Source: Pogonophryne albipinna (lineage: Eukaryota; Chordata; Actinopteri; Perciformes; Artedidraconidae). Taken from it: DNA of 64,000 nucleotides. The stretch covers positions 14,774,065 to 14,838,064 of the forward strand of contig CM053247.1 in NCBI GenBank assembly GCA_028583405.1, in the 5' to 3' direction. Below, one piece after another: positions 1 to 10,420 of the stretch (position 1 is the first letter of the stretch; every line of letters starts with the position of its first letter). The notes below the pieces were generated by a model, which saw only the letters and a program-made list of their open reading frames with translations, was not told the DNA's origin and made no database searches. Both the position numbers and the translations under genes were made by a program.

Positions 1-3000
1 CAAGGCTCTTAAATGGACCATCCATCTCTAACGTAGCCTCACTTATCTCTGAGGCCTTGCAGATCCGCTACTTCCCTTTCCCACCATAAGCAAATGGTGT
101 CTTGAAACCACCTGGAACAATCCGCCATCCCCATATTCCTCCAGGGGGCAAAACGCTGCCATATTATTTACCATCTTGTCTTGGAAAGCTTAGTTGACCG
201 CAGCAGGGCGGGATGATTGCCAGCAGCAGCTCGTTCCAAAGGGACCATGTGCAGACGAGCTCTGCTTCATCCTGAAACTCTAGAGTAAAGTCTCCTGAAG
301 GAGGAAAGGAGACATTTACAAAGTCATTTGGATCTTTCTTTTCGACACAGTGTGTTGAGCAGCACTTCGTGCGGCCAAGTTCAGTCATTTCAATACCCTC
401 TTTTCGGGGAGAAGATATTTGAAGGACGTGAGCTCATTTGGGATGCAGTCTGTGGCCCTGTCGCTACCTGATGTTATCCTCTGTGACTTGGGCAGTAACA
501 GTCATGATTGCTTTTGGGGAGCAGTGACTCATGATTGTGCTTGTACTGCTGCCAAACTCTCAATAGCAGTGGTTCCTTCTCTTTTTTTCTGTTTGCCGTC
601 AGTGCCAGCATCCGGAGAAATGTGAATTCAATGAAAATTAATCATTTGATTCCTGTCTTCCCCAATAAGTTCTGTGTATATTATACCATACAAATCATAA
701 AATGCAGGATAACTCATTTTAATTGAACACAATTGTAGCTTAAGGTCAATGACAAACCATAATTACAAGTTACTCCACTACTAAATCTTACTGTATTGAA
801 AAGTATTATTTTGCTGTGTGGTTATTTGTTTTCTTGTCAATATTATGTGTCTGTCTTTTAAACTGATTGAATTGTTCCCACTTTTAAAACGATTGCTCAA
901 GATGGAAACATAGGTTGAGTGATAACACCGCTTCAGTGTAGGCGGTAGTGGCGATTCTCTCTGAACGACCAGTGGTCAGAATTATTAGTGAAGTAGTTCT
1001 AAAAAAGTGTTGAGTCAGGTAGAGCCATAACATGGAGTGGCAACACAGATTAACATTGATATCAGATCTCCACCTTATCTCTAAAGTCTTCTACAGGATC
1101 AAGTGCATCCTTTTCAATTGCACAATTTGCATTATTAAACACACCATGTTGTCTGGAGTGTCAGCCCCACGATAACTTGTGTCCCCACGACTCTTGATCG
1201 CTCCCTTGTGTAGGGGAGCAAGAGCATGACCCCTCATTGTACCACCATTAAGCTGTTTTTTTTATTTTATGGAGTCGTGTTCTGCCTCAGACACTCTCCA
1301 GTGGATTTACGATCTGGTGGTTGCCTGGTTGGTATTAATTTGCTAATATAGAGGGGAGCCATTCACAGACAATAGAGTGGCATCATAATGCAGGAACCTG
1401 ACACCCTGCATCTCCTTGCCACCGTTGAACTCCTGTCAGCCAGACGATGGATGGCTAACAAGCTTGACTGAATAACAACTTTAATTAAAAGCTACTTTGG
1501 CTGCCAGGGGCTTTGATTTACTTTAAAATTAAGAGAAGTATAGTAGAGAATGCAAGAGACTGAAATGCATGTTTGTGTGCAAGGTAACTGCTGTTAATAT
1601 ATCAAAGCATGGTAGAAAGTACGGGTAGAAAATGTAGGTCCCTGACTTATCTACATTAGACACATATTTTAACATCTGCAATCAACACACGGTTTCATTT
1701 GGGGGATGTTTGATCTCCTAAAAGAATTATTCTCCTTTAGGTCTTAATCGATGCTGCCTTCCTCCTCTAGACGTGTGAAACGGCATCTTAAGGTTGCCAT
1801 CTAACGATAGACGCAAGCTCAAAAGTTGAGATAGAAGCCTGTGAAGCAAAGAGACCCCCCCCCCCCCCAAAGAAAAAAAAGTATATAAGTTGAAAGGGGA
1901 TGACAGAAGAAAGCAAAAGCAGCAGAGGAGAAAAGAGTTGTGAATGCTGAGAGGGGAGAACAGAGGATAAGATACGAGAAAGAGAAAGGAAGTTAGGAAA
2001 CCTAGGACTGGAAGAGAATGAGAAAGAGCCTTGGAGCACGGCTGGCTCACTAAGGGATGTAATGACTGTCATATTGCGATGCATTAGCTCATACTCAGCC
2101 CAGACAGCTCCACTTGATGAAAGGGGCCGGTCACTGGCTAACTGCATACATAGCAACAAGACCCCATGGAATCGAGCCACACAAACGACTACTGTTCTGT
2201 TTCTTGAGTTTGATTGACAGGCATGAGTTGAAATAATTGTATTATGTATTACACTTCATAAGTCAACACTCAAAAGTGTCAAAGCACACACTGTAAAAGA
2301 ACACTTCAAAGTGATGCTGGTGGCCATTGTCAGTATTTACTCTTTGCAACATAATGTCATACATACAGACTTGTTGTATCCCCTGCTGTTTACACTGAAG
2401 GAGAATCCTGCTCTGTCTATGTTTGAGTAATCATAACATAATAAATTAATATTTTCCATCGTAATGCAATCACAGAGGAATTCAGCTGTAGCAGTTAAAA
2501 CTCTCTTGACGGGAGCCCCCCCCACCCCTCCTCAAGGCTGAGAGCGATGCACAGTAATGGCTGATCAAGCTCCCATCATCAGCCAATGTTTATTTGAATT
2601 CCCAATTTCAGGGAAGAAAAGCTCTCCCCCAGCCATTGTTTTGCTTTGAAACCAGCTCTCGCTTTTCACACTCTTTCTGGCTTGGCCATATGGTAGTCAT
2701 ACATTTCCTAGAAATCCAAGCCATGTTTGCTTTACTTGTATATCTGTGGGCCATTTTTTCTCCTGCGATGACATTAATTAAAACAATACAGTGATTGATC
2801 TTTCTTTACCCCATTTGGTAAGAGACTGGGCAAAAATTACAATTATTCCAAAGTTGTCGTCTAAACAAATGTTCCTAGCTTGAGAGTATTTCACTGATTC
2901 CACATTGTCAATAAAGCAGGTCATATTTGTGGCTGACTTTCTGTGTTCAAAAGATCTTGCCAAGCTTTTGATTTGCAACTTAAAAGATGTCTAAGCCCTT

Positions 3001-3055
3001 ATTGCAGACACAAGTGATTCCTCTCAATTCCTCCATCTCGTTCCTCTTTTTCCAG
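1..3055. other. Non-coding DNA upstream of the kringle exon
   Basis: No exon could be supported here. The stretch holds a homopurine/homopyrimidine patch around 1850-2040 with a 14-C run that differs between the arms. Sober, AT-rich, repeat-poor sequence around 1320-1510 and 2575-2800 could be conserved non-coding DNA, but this cannot be judged from one sequence. The same DNA is present in reverse at 57171-60225. Confidence 0.5.
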
Positions 3056-3218
3056 AGTGTTACACTGCCAACGGAGAGGACTACAGGGGCTTCCAGAATC
3101 AGACCAGCCTGCATGGTGGTAAACCCTGCCTCTTCTGGAATGAGACTTTCCAGCACCCTTACAACACTCTCAAATACCCCAATGGAGAGGGGGGTCTGGG
3201 CAGCCACAACTTCTGCAG
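3056..3218 (+). CDS. kremen1: Kremen-like kringle domain exon (first half of kringle)
   Basis: Single internal exon of 163 bp, bounded by a pyrimidine-rich acceptor (tttttccag) and a strong donor (CAG|gtgagt). Read with two bases completing the first codon, it encodes about 54 residues starting CYTANGEDYRG and containing KPCLFWNETFQHPYNTLKYP, then GEGGLGSHNFCR. This is the first part of the kringle of Kremen, the transmembrane co-receptor that binds DKK and LRP5/6 in Wnt control. The LFWNETFQHPYNTLKYPNG stretch resembles Kremen1 more than Kremen2 as I recall the families. The following exon (second kringle half, normally with a SPWCYV-type motif), the WSC and CUB exons and the signal-peptide exon were not found. 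The next exons on this strand belong to camk2b. It is therefore an orphan exon: part of a gene with very long introns, a duplicated fragment, or a sign of misassembly. Confidence 0.8.
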
Positions 3219-3309
3219 GTGAGTCCCTCATATTGTGCTGACCTACGGGTAAATAAGTTCAAATAAAGCAACGGTTTTAAACTTTTTTGTGGATTTTGAT
3301 CCTTTAATG

Positions 3310-3691
3310 CAGGGATGTCAAACTCAATTTCATCGCGGGCCACATTCGCATAAAGGTTGCACTCAAAGGGCCGGTTGTAACTATATAAATATATATATAA
3401 AATAATGTATTATATTACATTATTGCCTCTGAATTGGATTATTATCGGATAGGATAATAACTTAGTAATTAACTACGTCTGAAAGCAGAAGTCCAGGGCA
3501 AATAATTGCAAGTCTCTTCAGTGCGCATGTCACAAAACGAGATGCATTGTGGGACATGTAGTTTATGGGCAACCTGCTTATGGCATGTAACCGTAATAAA
3601 CGTATTATATTCTTTGCAAGTTCTTGCGGGGCCACATAAAATGAAGTCGCGGGCCGGATTTGCCCCCCGGGCCTTGAGTTTGAGACCCCTG
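3310..3691. mobile_element. Non-autonomous hAT MITE with 8-bp target duplication
   Basis: A 382-bp element with inverted ends: CAGGGATGTCAAACTCA on the left and its near complement ending GACCCCTG on the right. It is flanked by perfect 8-bp direct repeats ctttaatg at 3302-3309 and 3692-3699. The CAG...CTG termini and 8-bp duplication are hallmarks of hAT elements. It has no coding capacity. A relative sits at 20678-21028, and the inverted-arm copy is at 56536-56916. Confidence 0.92.
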
Positions 3692-3699
3692 CTTTAATG

Positions 3700-5520
3700 C
3701 TAAGTGGGACCAACTTTTAGAGGCTTCTAGACATATGTTCACCCAGGACATAGATTATAGAACTGAAAATGATGAAAAATGTCATTTGCACTTAAATCAC
3801 AACATCTTCAACTTTACCTCAGAGTTACATAAAACCTTCTTAAACACATTGTGTATATAATCATTAAAATATACTTTGTTGGTATGAGTCCTGTGAGCAA
3901 ATGAGACCCCCCCCCCACACTAGTGGTGCCTCCCAAAATATTGTAGATTCTGAAATAACGGCCAAACCTACGTCACTCCACTCTATTTCTTTTACAAAGG
4001 CTACAGATGAAGATGAAGATTATTAAGACTAAGATTAGTTCCAAAGCAGCTCCCTCTCCTTTTTTTATGTTGTTAAGCAATCTTCCTTTGTCCTGGAAAT
4101 CTATCAGTTTTACCGCAAAATCTAAAGTGACTTTCAATGTAAGACTAACAATCTTTTAAGCAGTTATGACAAGTGATTGATGTTATTGATGTCAAAATGC
4201 TTTGAGTAACACCGTTCAAACTCAGATGGATACTGAGGTTTGACAGAGCTTTGAACTTCTTGGACAAAGCATTTGACTGTATGAATAATTTAGAAACAGT
4301 TTGTGTCCTTTTTGCGAAGGTTCTGAGCGCAGGGGAGCTGCTCAGACATCTGCCCCTGAATATTTTATTGGTAGTACCCGAACAGAACGTTTAGCCCCGG
4401 TCTTCACAAGGACACAAACACGCCTGAAGAGTTTGTCTAAGCAACTCTCCATCCATCATCCCTAGAATGTGAAAGGACACGGTGGCTTTTGGTGTCTAGG
4501 AAACACTTTAAAATCTGTCTGTCACAGTCCAAGTACGACTGTCGGCATTGTATGCACCAATGTCAAAGTTGTGTATTTGCCGGGAGCCACACTGTTCCGT
4601 GAGTCGGTTCAAATTCACCGAGACTACCAGAACGGTGGCTTGGCCACGATCGCCAAGCCGTAGGAAACAGAACCACCCCTCCCTCCCCTCCCTGGCCCAA
4701 AGCCCCTGAAACATTTCTCTAAGTCACGGTTGTAAACTCATAATGCAGAAATGCTTTGAAGGAGCACAGATCAGATTAGTTTTTAACTTGAACTGGATGG
4801 GAATTTGGGAGATTTATGAGTGGGATACATGGAGAGGATCCAGGAAGGCTTTCCCTGCACATTAGTAGTGTATTATGTCAGAAGAACAGCGGTCAAAAAT
4901 GGACATCTCCACTGTTTGGATGTGCCTGTTTTCTTGGCCCCTGGTGGAGTAAGCAGCTTTTCCAACTTACTAACAGCTCATAGCTTTGTTTCTTCCTGAC
5001 AGAGGGATTTCTGTCACTTAGGGCTCCAGTTACAACTACTCCCAGTCTCTCTCAGACATAAAGAATCACCCATCAGTGGGGCTATGGGGACCAAAGTGGC
5101 CACTTCATTATGAAAAGATGAGGGATGGCATGTCTGCACAGGGTCAAGTATTTGTGCATGTGTCCTCCCACAAGTATGTCTCTGCAGAGGAGAGGGTAAT
5201 CCCGCTGTAATCAGAATCAGAATACCTTTAGTCCCACAGAGGGGAAATGTACATTTGTTACAGCAGAAAAGAGCCAAAGACAGCTTAATGTTAACTAAGA
5301 AGCATGCATAAAACACATATTAATATCAGAATTCCTTTATTTGTCCTGCAATGGGGACATTTATTGTATTACAGCAGCAGAAGTATAGTGCAGAAAATGT
5401 TACCAAAAATATACAAATAAGAGATTTTTTTTATTTCTTCATCCCTTTGTGTTCTCTAATCTATTTATTTACATTACTCCACCACCATCCACCCATCCTT
5501 CCTGCATTGCCGGCCCTCAG
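3700..5520. other. Non-coding DNA with two short dispersed repeat copies
   Basis: No supported exon. Around 5205-5300 and 5325-5400 lie two related pieces of a common teleost short repeat (aatcagaatcagaatacctt ... cccacagaggggaaat, and agaattcctttatttgtcct). An AG/GT-bounded 71-bp interval at 4528-4598 was examined and not accepted as an exon. Base 4634 differs between the arms (G here, A in the other). Confidence 0.5.
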
Positions 5521-5694
5521 TGTCTCGGCTCACTGACCTGGTAAGCAGCGTTCGCAGGGCGGCGCCGGCGGCCCCTGCGCTCAATTCTGACGCTGCACCG
5601 GTGCCTAGCGCCAGGCCCACCCCTCTAAATGCACACACCACCTCCCCACATCCCCCCCACTCCCCCTCCAGCCCTCCCCTGTCTTCTTCCCAGA
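5521..5694 (+). CDS. camk2b: CaMKII beta variable-linker exon, proline-rich
   Basis: Exon of 174 bp (58 codons, so in-frame when skipped), acceptor ccctcag and donor CCCAGA|gtgagt. The frame needs one base from the preceding exon. It encodes SRLTDLVSSVRRAAPAAP followed by a Pro/Ser-rich stretch ending SSPPLSSSQS. The start matches the repeated SDILNSVRR-type motif of the beta-specific linker exons of mammalian CAMK2B, which lie between the calmodulin-binding segment and the association domain and are alternatively spliced. This exon is the main reason for calling beta rather than gamma. The linker sets hub spacing and, in beta isoforms, provides proline-rich SH3-type contacts. Joined to the next exon it gives an ATA codon; if skipped and the previous exon ends in G, the codon would be GTA. 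Kinase-domain exons are not in the window. Confidence 0.85.
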
Positions 5695-6315
5695 GTGAGT
5701 ACCGACCTTACACATATTCGCCAATCACGGGTCCTAACCGAATGACATCCACTCACTGCAGGCCTGTGCGTGAGCAAGCGTGTGTAACAGCCAGTGTATT
5801 CTGCTTTTGGAGCATAACATACATCGTACGTGTGGTAAACTGCTCTTCAGGTTAGAAGTTGGACCCTTCTGGATGTGTGTGATTTTTGCTTCTATTAACA
5901 TAATCTTCAGTAGGCATACTGCACGCAGGTGTAAGCATCGTTTGGTTGCTTTTGAATAGTTGTGATGTACACTAATACACAGGTGACATTGTTTGTGGTG
6001 TTTGTGACAGTCCATCAGGATCACATGAGAGACTCATGTCTGTTTGTATGTTTGATGTTATTTGTATTACCCAACTAATCGAGTGCATTCAGTGCATTTT
6101 TCCCAGATGGTTGTAAAAAAATGAAATTTAAAGCAAGTTCACTATGAAGCATACATTTCCAGCTCATTACAATAATGACCAGAGAAGTTGAAACTTTATT
6201 TTGAGTTGTTTCACATAAAACAAGATGTTAGGGTTCTAACTGCCTTTGCCTGAGCACATGGGTTGTTGTGAAAACCAGAATAACTGCGTCTCAATTCGTC
6301 CAACTGTTGCGATAG

Positions 6316-6441
<126 letters not shown>

Positions 6442-6488
6442 TGAGTCTGCGTTTTTTGTGTGTGGGTAAAATGCATAGTTTAAAATGA

Positions 6489-6824
<336 letters not shown>

Positions 6825-7033
6825 TAGATAAAAAATGGGTCAAATAGAAAAAATGAAAGAAGATAAAACATTCAAAGCTCCACCCTAAAAAAAAATCCCA
6901 CAAGACTCCCACATCCACTCAAATGAAAAATAATTTGTGTTACATTTGCAAATCACATTACAAAGTTAATTGAACTTCCAAACTGGTGTTCCCTTGCTTA
7001 TTCTACCTGACATTGTTTTTGTCCTCTTTTCAG

Positions 7034-7267
7034 TTTTGGCGAAGAACAGCAAGCCCATCCACACCACCATCCTGAACCCCCACGTCCACATGATCGGCGA
7101 GGACGCGGCCTGCATCGCTTACATCCGCCTGACTCAGTATGTGGACAACCAGGGTTGGCCGCGGTCCAGCCAGTCAGAGGAAACTCGCGTCTGGCATCGC
7201 AGAGACAGCAAGTGGCAGAACATCCACTTCCACTGCTCGGGCGCCCCGGCTGCGCCACTTCAGTGAG
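7034..7267 (+). CDS. camk2b: CaMKII beta last coding exon, hub C-terminus and stop
   Basis: Acceptor cctcttttcag at 7033. The coding part runs [20 protein letters not shown] ... [20 protein letters not shown] and ends [10 protein letters not shown], stop TGA at 7264-7266. One base later comes donor GTATGA (7268), so the stop lies at the end of the exon and the next exon is untranslated, as in mammalian CAMK2 genes. The C-terminal [12 protein letters not shown] is diagnostic for beta/gamma; alpha and delta end differently. Compared with human beta as I recall it, [12 protein letters not shown] replaces YIDGQGRPRTSQ. No frameshift or stop is seen. Confidence 0.95.
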
Positions 7268-7559
7268 GTATGAGCGAAACACTGACAGCAGGAGATGTAA
7301 TGCACATACTCTTGTTCTTTGGAAAGGAGCTGCAGCTGTTGAACCTTTACTGTGTACTTTGAGGGAATGACATACTTTGAGCGATCACATTAATACAGCA
7401 AAGACAACAGTATATTATTGTACACATTGTCTGCATTGCTGTTGTTTTTATGGGAGCTTTCACTGTGTGGAAGCAATTACTAAATAGATTTAAGTTGCAG
7501 TGCCACAGAGCAAAAGAAAATCAGTGCTAGCTTTAATTCCCACAGAATTAATCCTTTAA

Positions 7560-7943
7560 CCCTCCTATTGTCTTCGTTTCCCCCCCCTTACTTTGGTGTT
7601 CACTGTCAAATTTGACCGGTCCTGTTTTAACTGCTATTACATTAACACAAAAAACATGAATCATCACCAAATTTCATTTAACACCCTTTCAAACTGTAAA
7701 TATTGTATCAGACTACTGGTATACATGAGAAACTGCTAATTCCTTTTCCGGGAACACCATGGTGTTACAAAGTTGACTAAATCATCCAAAATTCAAATAA
7801 AGTGGTGATCAGCCATTTTATATGTTCAAATGTCTACTGTGAAGGATATCATAAAGCCTTAATGCAATCGAATGTAAAACAAAAAAGTTATGATTGATGA
7901 AAGTAGTAAATCGGTCAGATTTGACCCGAAGACAACAGGAGGG
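7560..7943. mobile_element. Short piggyBac-type MITE with TTAA target duplication
   Basis: A 384-bp element in the last camk2b intron. It starts CCCTCCTATTGTCTTCG and ends CGAAGACAACAGGAGGG, flanked by TTAA at 7556-7559 and 7944-7947. TTAA duplications with CCC-starting inverted ends mark the piggyBac superfamily. No transposase. It looks like an internally shortened version of the 785-bp copy at 41791-42575. Confidence 0.9.
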
Positions 7944-8570
7944 TTAAAGGTCTCCTATTATACTATTTTTATATAAAATCTATTTAAAAAAAGGCTATGA
8001 AGTGTTTTGCTCAAAATACCAAACAGATCACCCATTCTAGCCATGCCTCATATCCCTCTATTTCAGCCAGGTTAGAGAAGTGCTGATTCTGGGAGTTTAG
8101 CCTTTCAGGAGAATTCTACGAGATACTCAGCTAAACGCTGCCGGGATTAAACGCAATATCATGTTCAAAACCACATCAAGGATTATTTCTGAAACAGTAT
8201 GGAGCTCAAATGCTTTTCTCTTGTGGGTTTACCACAAGGTGAGTTCCTTTTTTTATATCCTGGTCTTTTACACATACTCTCTCCAGTACAGCGTTACTTG
8301 CTAATGTAAACAAAGACCATATTACTTCCAAAACACGTTGTGCATTGTTTCTGATAGCGACGTTTCTGATGCCAGCACACATTTTAATAATGTCGTCATG
8401 ACCGCAGCAAATCTGGATCAGCTCCGTTGTACCCCTGTTTTTAGAGATTTGGGTAAGGAGGAAAAAAGACAGGGTTTTATTTTCTGACACTTTGTGAGTT
8501 CCCACACCGGGGACACATTTCTGTATAAAAGACATCAAAACGTGCATTTTGCATGATAGGAAACCTTTAA
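7944..8570. mobile_element. TTAA-bounded MITE abutting the piggyBac element
   Basis: It begins TTAAAGGTCTCCTATTATAC and ends GCATGATAGGAAACCTTTAA, so the ends are imperfect inverted repeats. It shares the TTAA at 7944-7947 with the neighbouring piggyBac MITE. The body is similar along its length to 26206-26900 (for example accacatcaaggattatttc and tatggagctcaaatgctttt in both). Non-coding; a long antisense frame here is a by-product of the repeat. Confidence 0.8.
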
Positions 8571-8843
8571 GATACTTCCATGAATTTACTTTTGCTTCTG
8601 CTCCTCATGTACTGTGTGGTGTTTCATCAACTGCATTTATTTATTCTTTTTTTGATTGTAGCATTAAGCTGATTCTGTAGCCAGACTGCTTGACACACAG
8701 TCATCCTTAAGTTTTGTATGATTCCGGTCAGACTTGTTTTTAAATATTTATAATTGAAATTCAAACCAACAAACATTGTCCAATTTGTATAAATAAACCT
8801 GTCAGCAATTTGTTCAAAAACTGCAGTGAAAAGAAATCAAGTT

Positions 8844-9080
8844 TTAAAGATTCTGCATAGCATTTTGTGCCTCGACTGTTACATTACTCCATCCTTTAAA
8901 GTTCAAAAAGCTCTTGCTGCAGCACCTCATTTCACCCTCTGTCTGAAACCAGAGCCCAGTCTGCTCTGATTGGTTAGCTGGCCGGATTTGATCCTTTGCA
9001 GACCATTTACATGCACAAAAAGCTATATAACACATTACAGGAAAGAGAAAACCCTACAAAGAATAATAGGGCCTCTTTAA
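8844..9080. mobile_element. Short MITE of the TTAAAG...CTTTAA family
   Basis: It starts TTAAAGATTCTGCATAGC and ends GAATAATAGGGCCTCTTTAA, about 237 bp. The right end matches the inverted end of the two larger relatives (7944-8570, 26206-26900); the left end is more diverged. It lies in the intron before the camk2b 3'UTR exon. Confidence 0.6.
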
Positions 9081-9550
9081 GCGGAAGAAACGGATCAATA
9101 CTTGAATGTGTTGCGTTAATAAGGCGGATGACATCATCAGCATTAATTCAGTAATCCATAGAAATATTTGGCAAGGAAGCAAATAAGCCAATATCCCAAA
9201 ATGTCGAACTATTCCTTTCATTATGAAGATCTGATCTCAGTCATACATTAATAATGCGGTTTTGTTTTCTTTTTCAGGGTGGAATGCCATATCTTTGTCT
9301 GTCAGGAGTGATCAGCAGGAGGACGAGGAGGGGACGAAAGAACAAGTCCAGTGTCGGTTTGGGGAAAGGCCCCTCATCAACAAACCCCCCTTCACTGGAC
9401 GCCCAGCCTCAACCCCCAGCATGCATCTCTTCTTCTTTTTATTCTACTACTACTCTCCCCTTTGCTTGTCATCTGTCCTACAACATCTTCTGACAACTAT
9501 CAAACGACTACTCGACATCCCTCACCACACTGGGTGTTGGGGCGGGGGTG

Positions 9551-9591
9551 TTCCTTCTTCCTTCTTCCTTCTTCCTTCTTCCTTCTTCCTT
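9551..9591. repeat. Heptamer microsatellite (CTTCTTC)n
   Basis: About five and a half copies of a 7-base pyrimidine unit in the camk2b 3'UTR. The mirror copy is at 50635-50675. Confidence 0.9.
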
Positions 9592-10396
9592 ATATCAACC
9601 CTCTTGTCCTCCTGTGAATCTACACTTGTGTGACATAAAAACTGCACTGGACATACGTTATGTAAAGTTTTAAGTCAAATCTATTATTATCATTACTATA
9701 TTATTATTATTATCACACAGTTGTAATTGTATATGTAATTTGTATAATTCAACATTTCTGATGCCAGTGGTTTTTAGAGTCGAAGGTTTTTTTTAGTTTT
9801 TTCTCTTATCTTTTTAAGGAAGCATGTTTTTTCCCCTATATTAACAGTGGCTGTTTTTTATTGTGGCTATTAAGTGGAAAATGATATTGGCAGTTTTTGG
9901 TCATTTGCTTCTTGTATGTTAGCTATGATTCTGCGCCCAAACACATGCACATGTTTTTGATTGTTTTGGGGAGTTCTTTTTTTTGGAAGGGGTGGGTCCG
10001 ATGTGTGAATGTTGAGAGTGAGTCTTTACGAAAGTGTGAGTGTGCAAAAGGAGAGCCCATACATAGTGCGAGATGTAATGACAGTTGAGGAATCTGGTGT
10101 TTCCCTCGCTGCAACCACCCCTGGTATAATGGGTTATCTAAGCTCTGTCTTCCTGTCTCAAAAAAATTCAAACATACAAAAACGCACGCAATAGGAGTTT
10201 TACCCAGGTCTCAAAAAAGAATACATGTTTTCTGTAAGTAAGAATGTTCCCTTTGTGGTTTTGTACTGCTGCCATCATGAGAATCATTAGAATGTTCTTA
10301 ATATTACAAGATGTTAAATCTATGAAAGGACATACAGACTTAATTATTGTTACCTTATGACAACTTCCACATGTTCTGTGAGAAAAGCATCCAGAT

Positions 10397-10402
10397 AATA
10401 AA
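10397..10402 (+). terminator. Candidate poly(A) signal AATAAA for camk2b
   Basis: Canonical hexamer about 1.1 kb into the terminal exon. Its use cannot be shown from sequence alone, and mammalian CAMK2B UTRs can be longer. Confidence 0.35.
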
Positions 10403-10420
10403 GCAGATGTCATAGGAACC

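Larger units (their letters stand above)
9278..10420 (+). other. camk2b: camk2b terminal untranslated exon (3'UTR)
   Basis: Acceptor gttttctttttcag ends at 9277 and fits the donor at 7268, so this is the final, fully untranslated exon after the stop-codon exon. The start is well defined. The end is not: the first reasonable poly(A) signal is AATAAA at 10397-10402, and a longer UTR is possible. It contains a 7-bp-period CTTCTTC repeat at 9551-9591 and U-rich stretches at 9780-9860. In the right arm this exon is cut by the N run. Confidence 0.6.

Noticed and set aside
4528..4598. A 71-bp interval with an AG before and GT after, encoding a Cys-rich peptide in one frame
   Set aside because: The pyrimidine tract is weak, the peptide matches no family I know, and the splice phase does not help link the kringle and camk2b exons.
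8206..8547. 113-codon antisense frame
   Set aside because: Falls within a non-coding MITE; the related element at 26206-26900 does not keep the frame.
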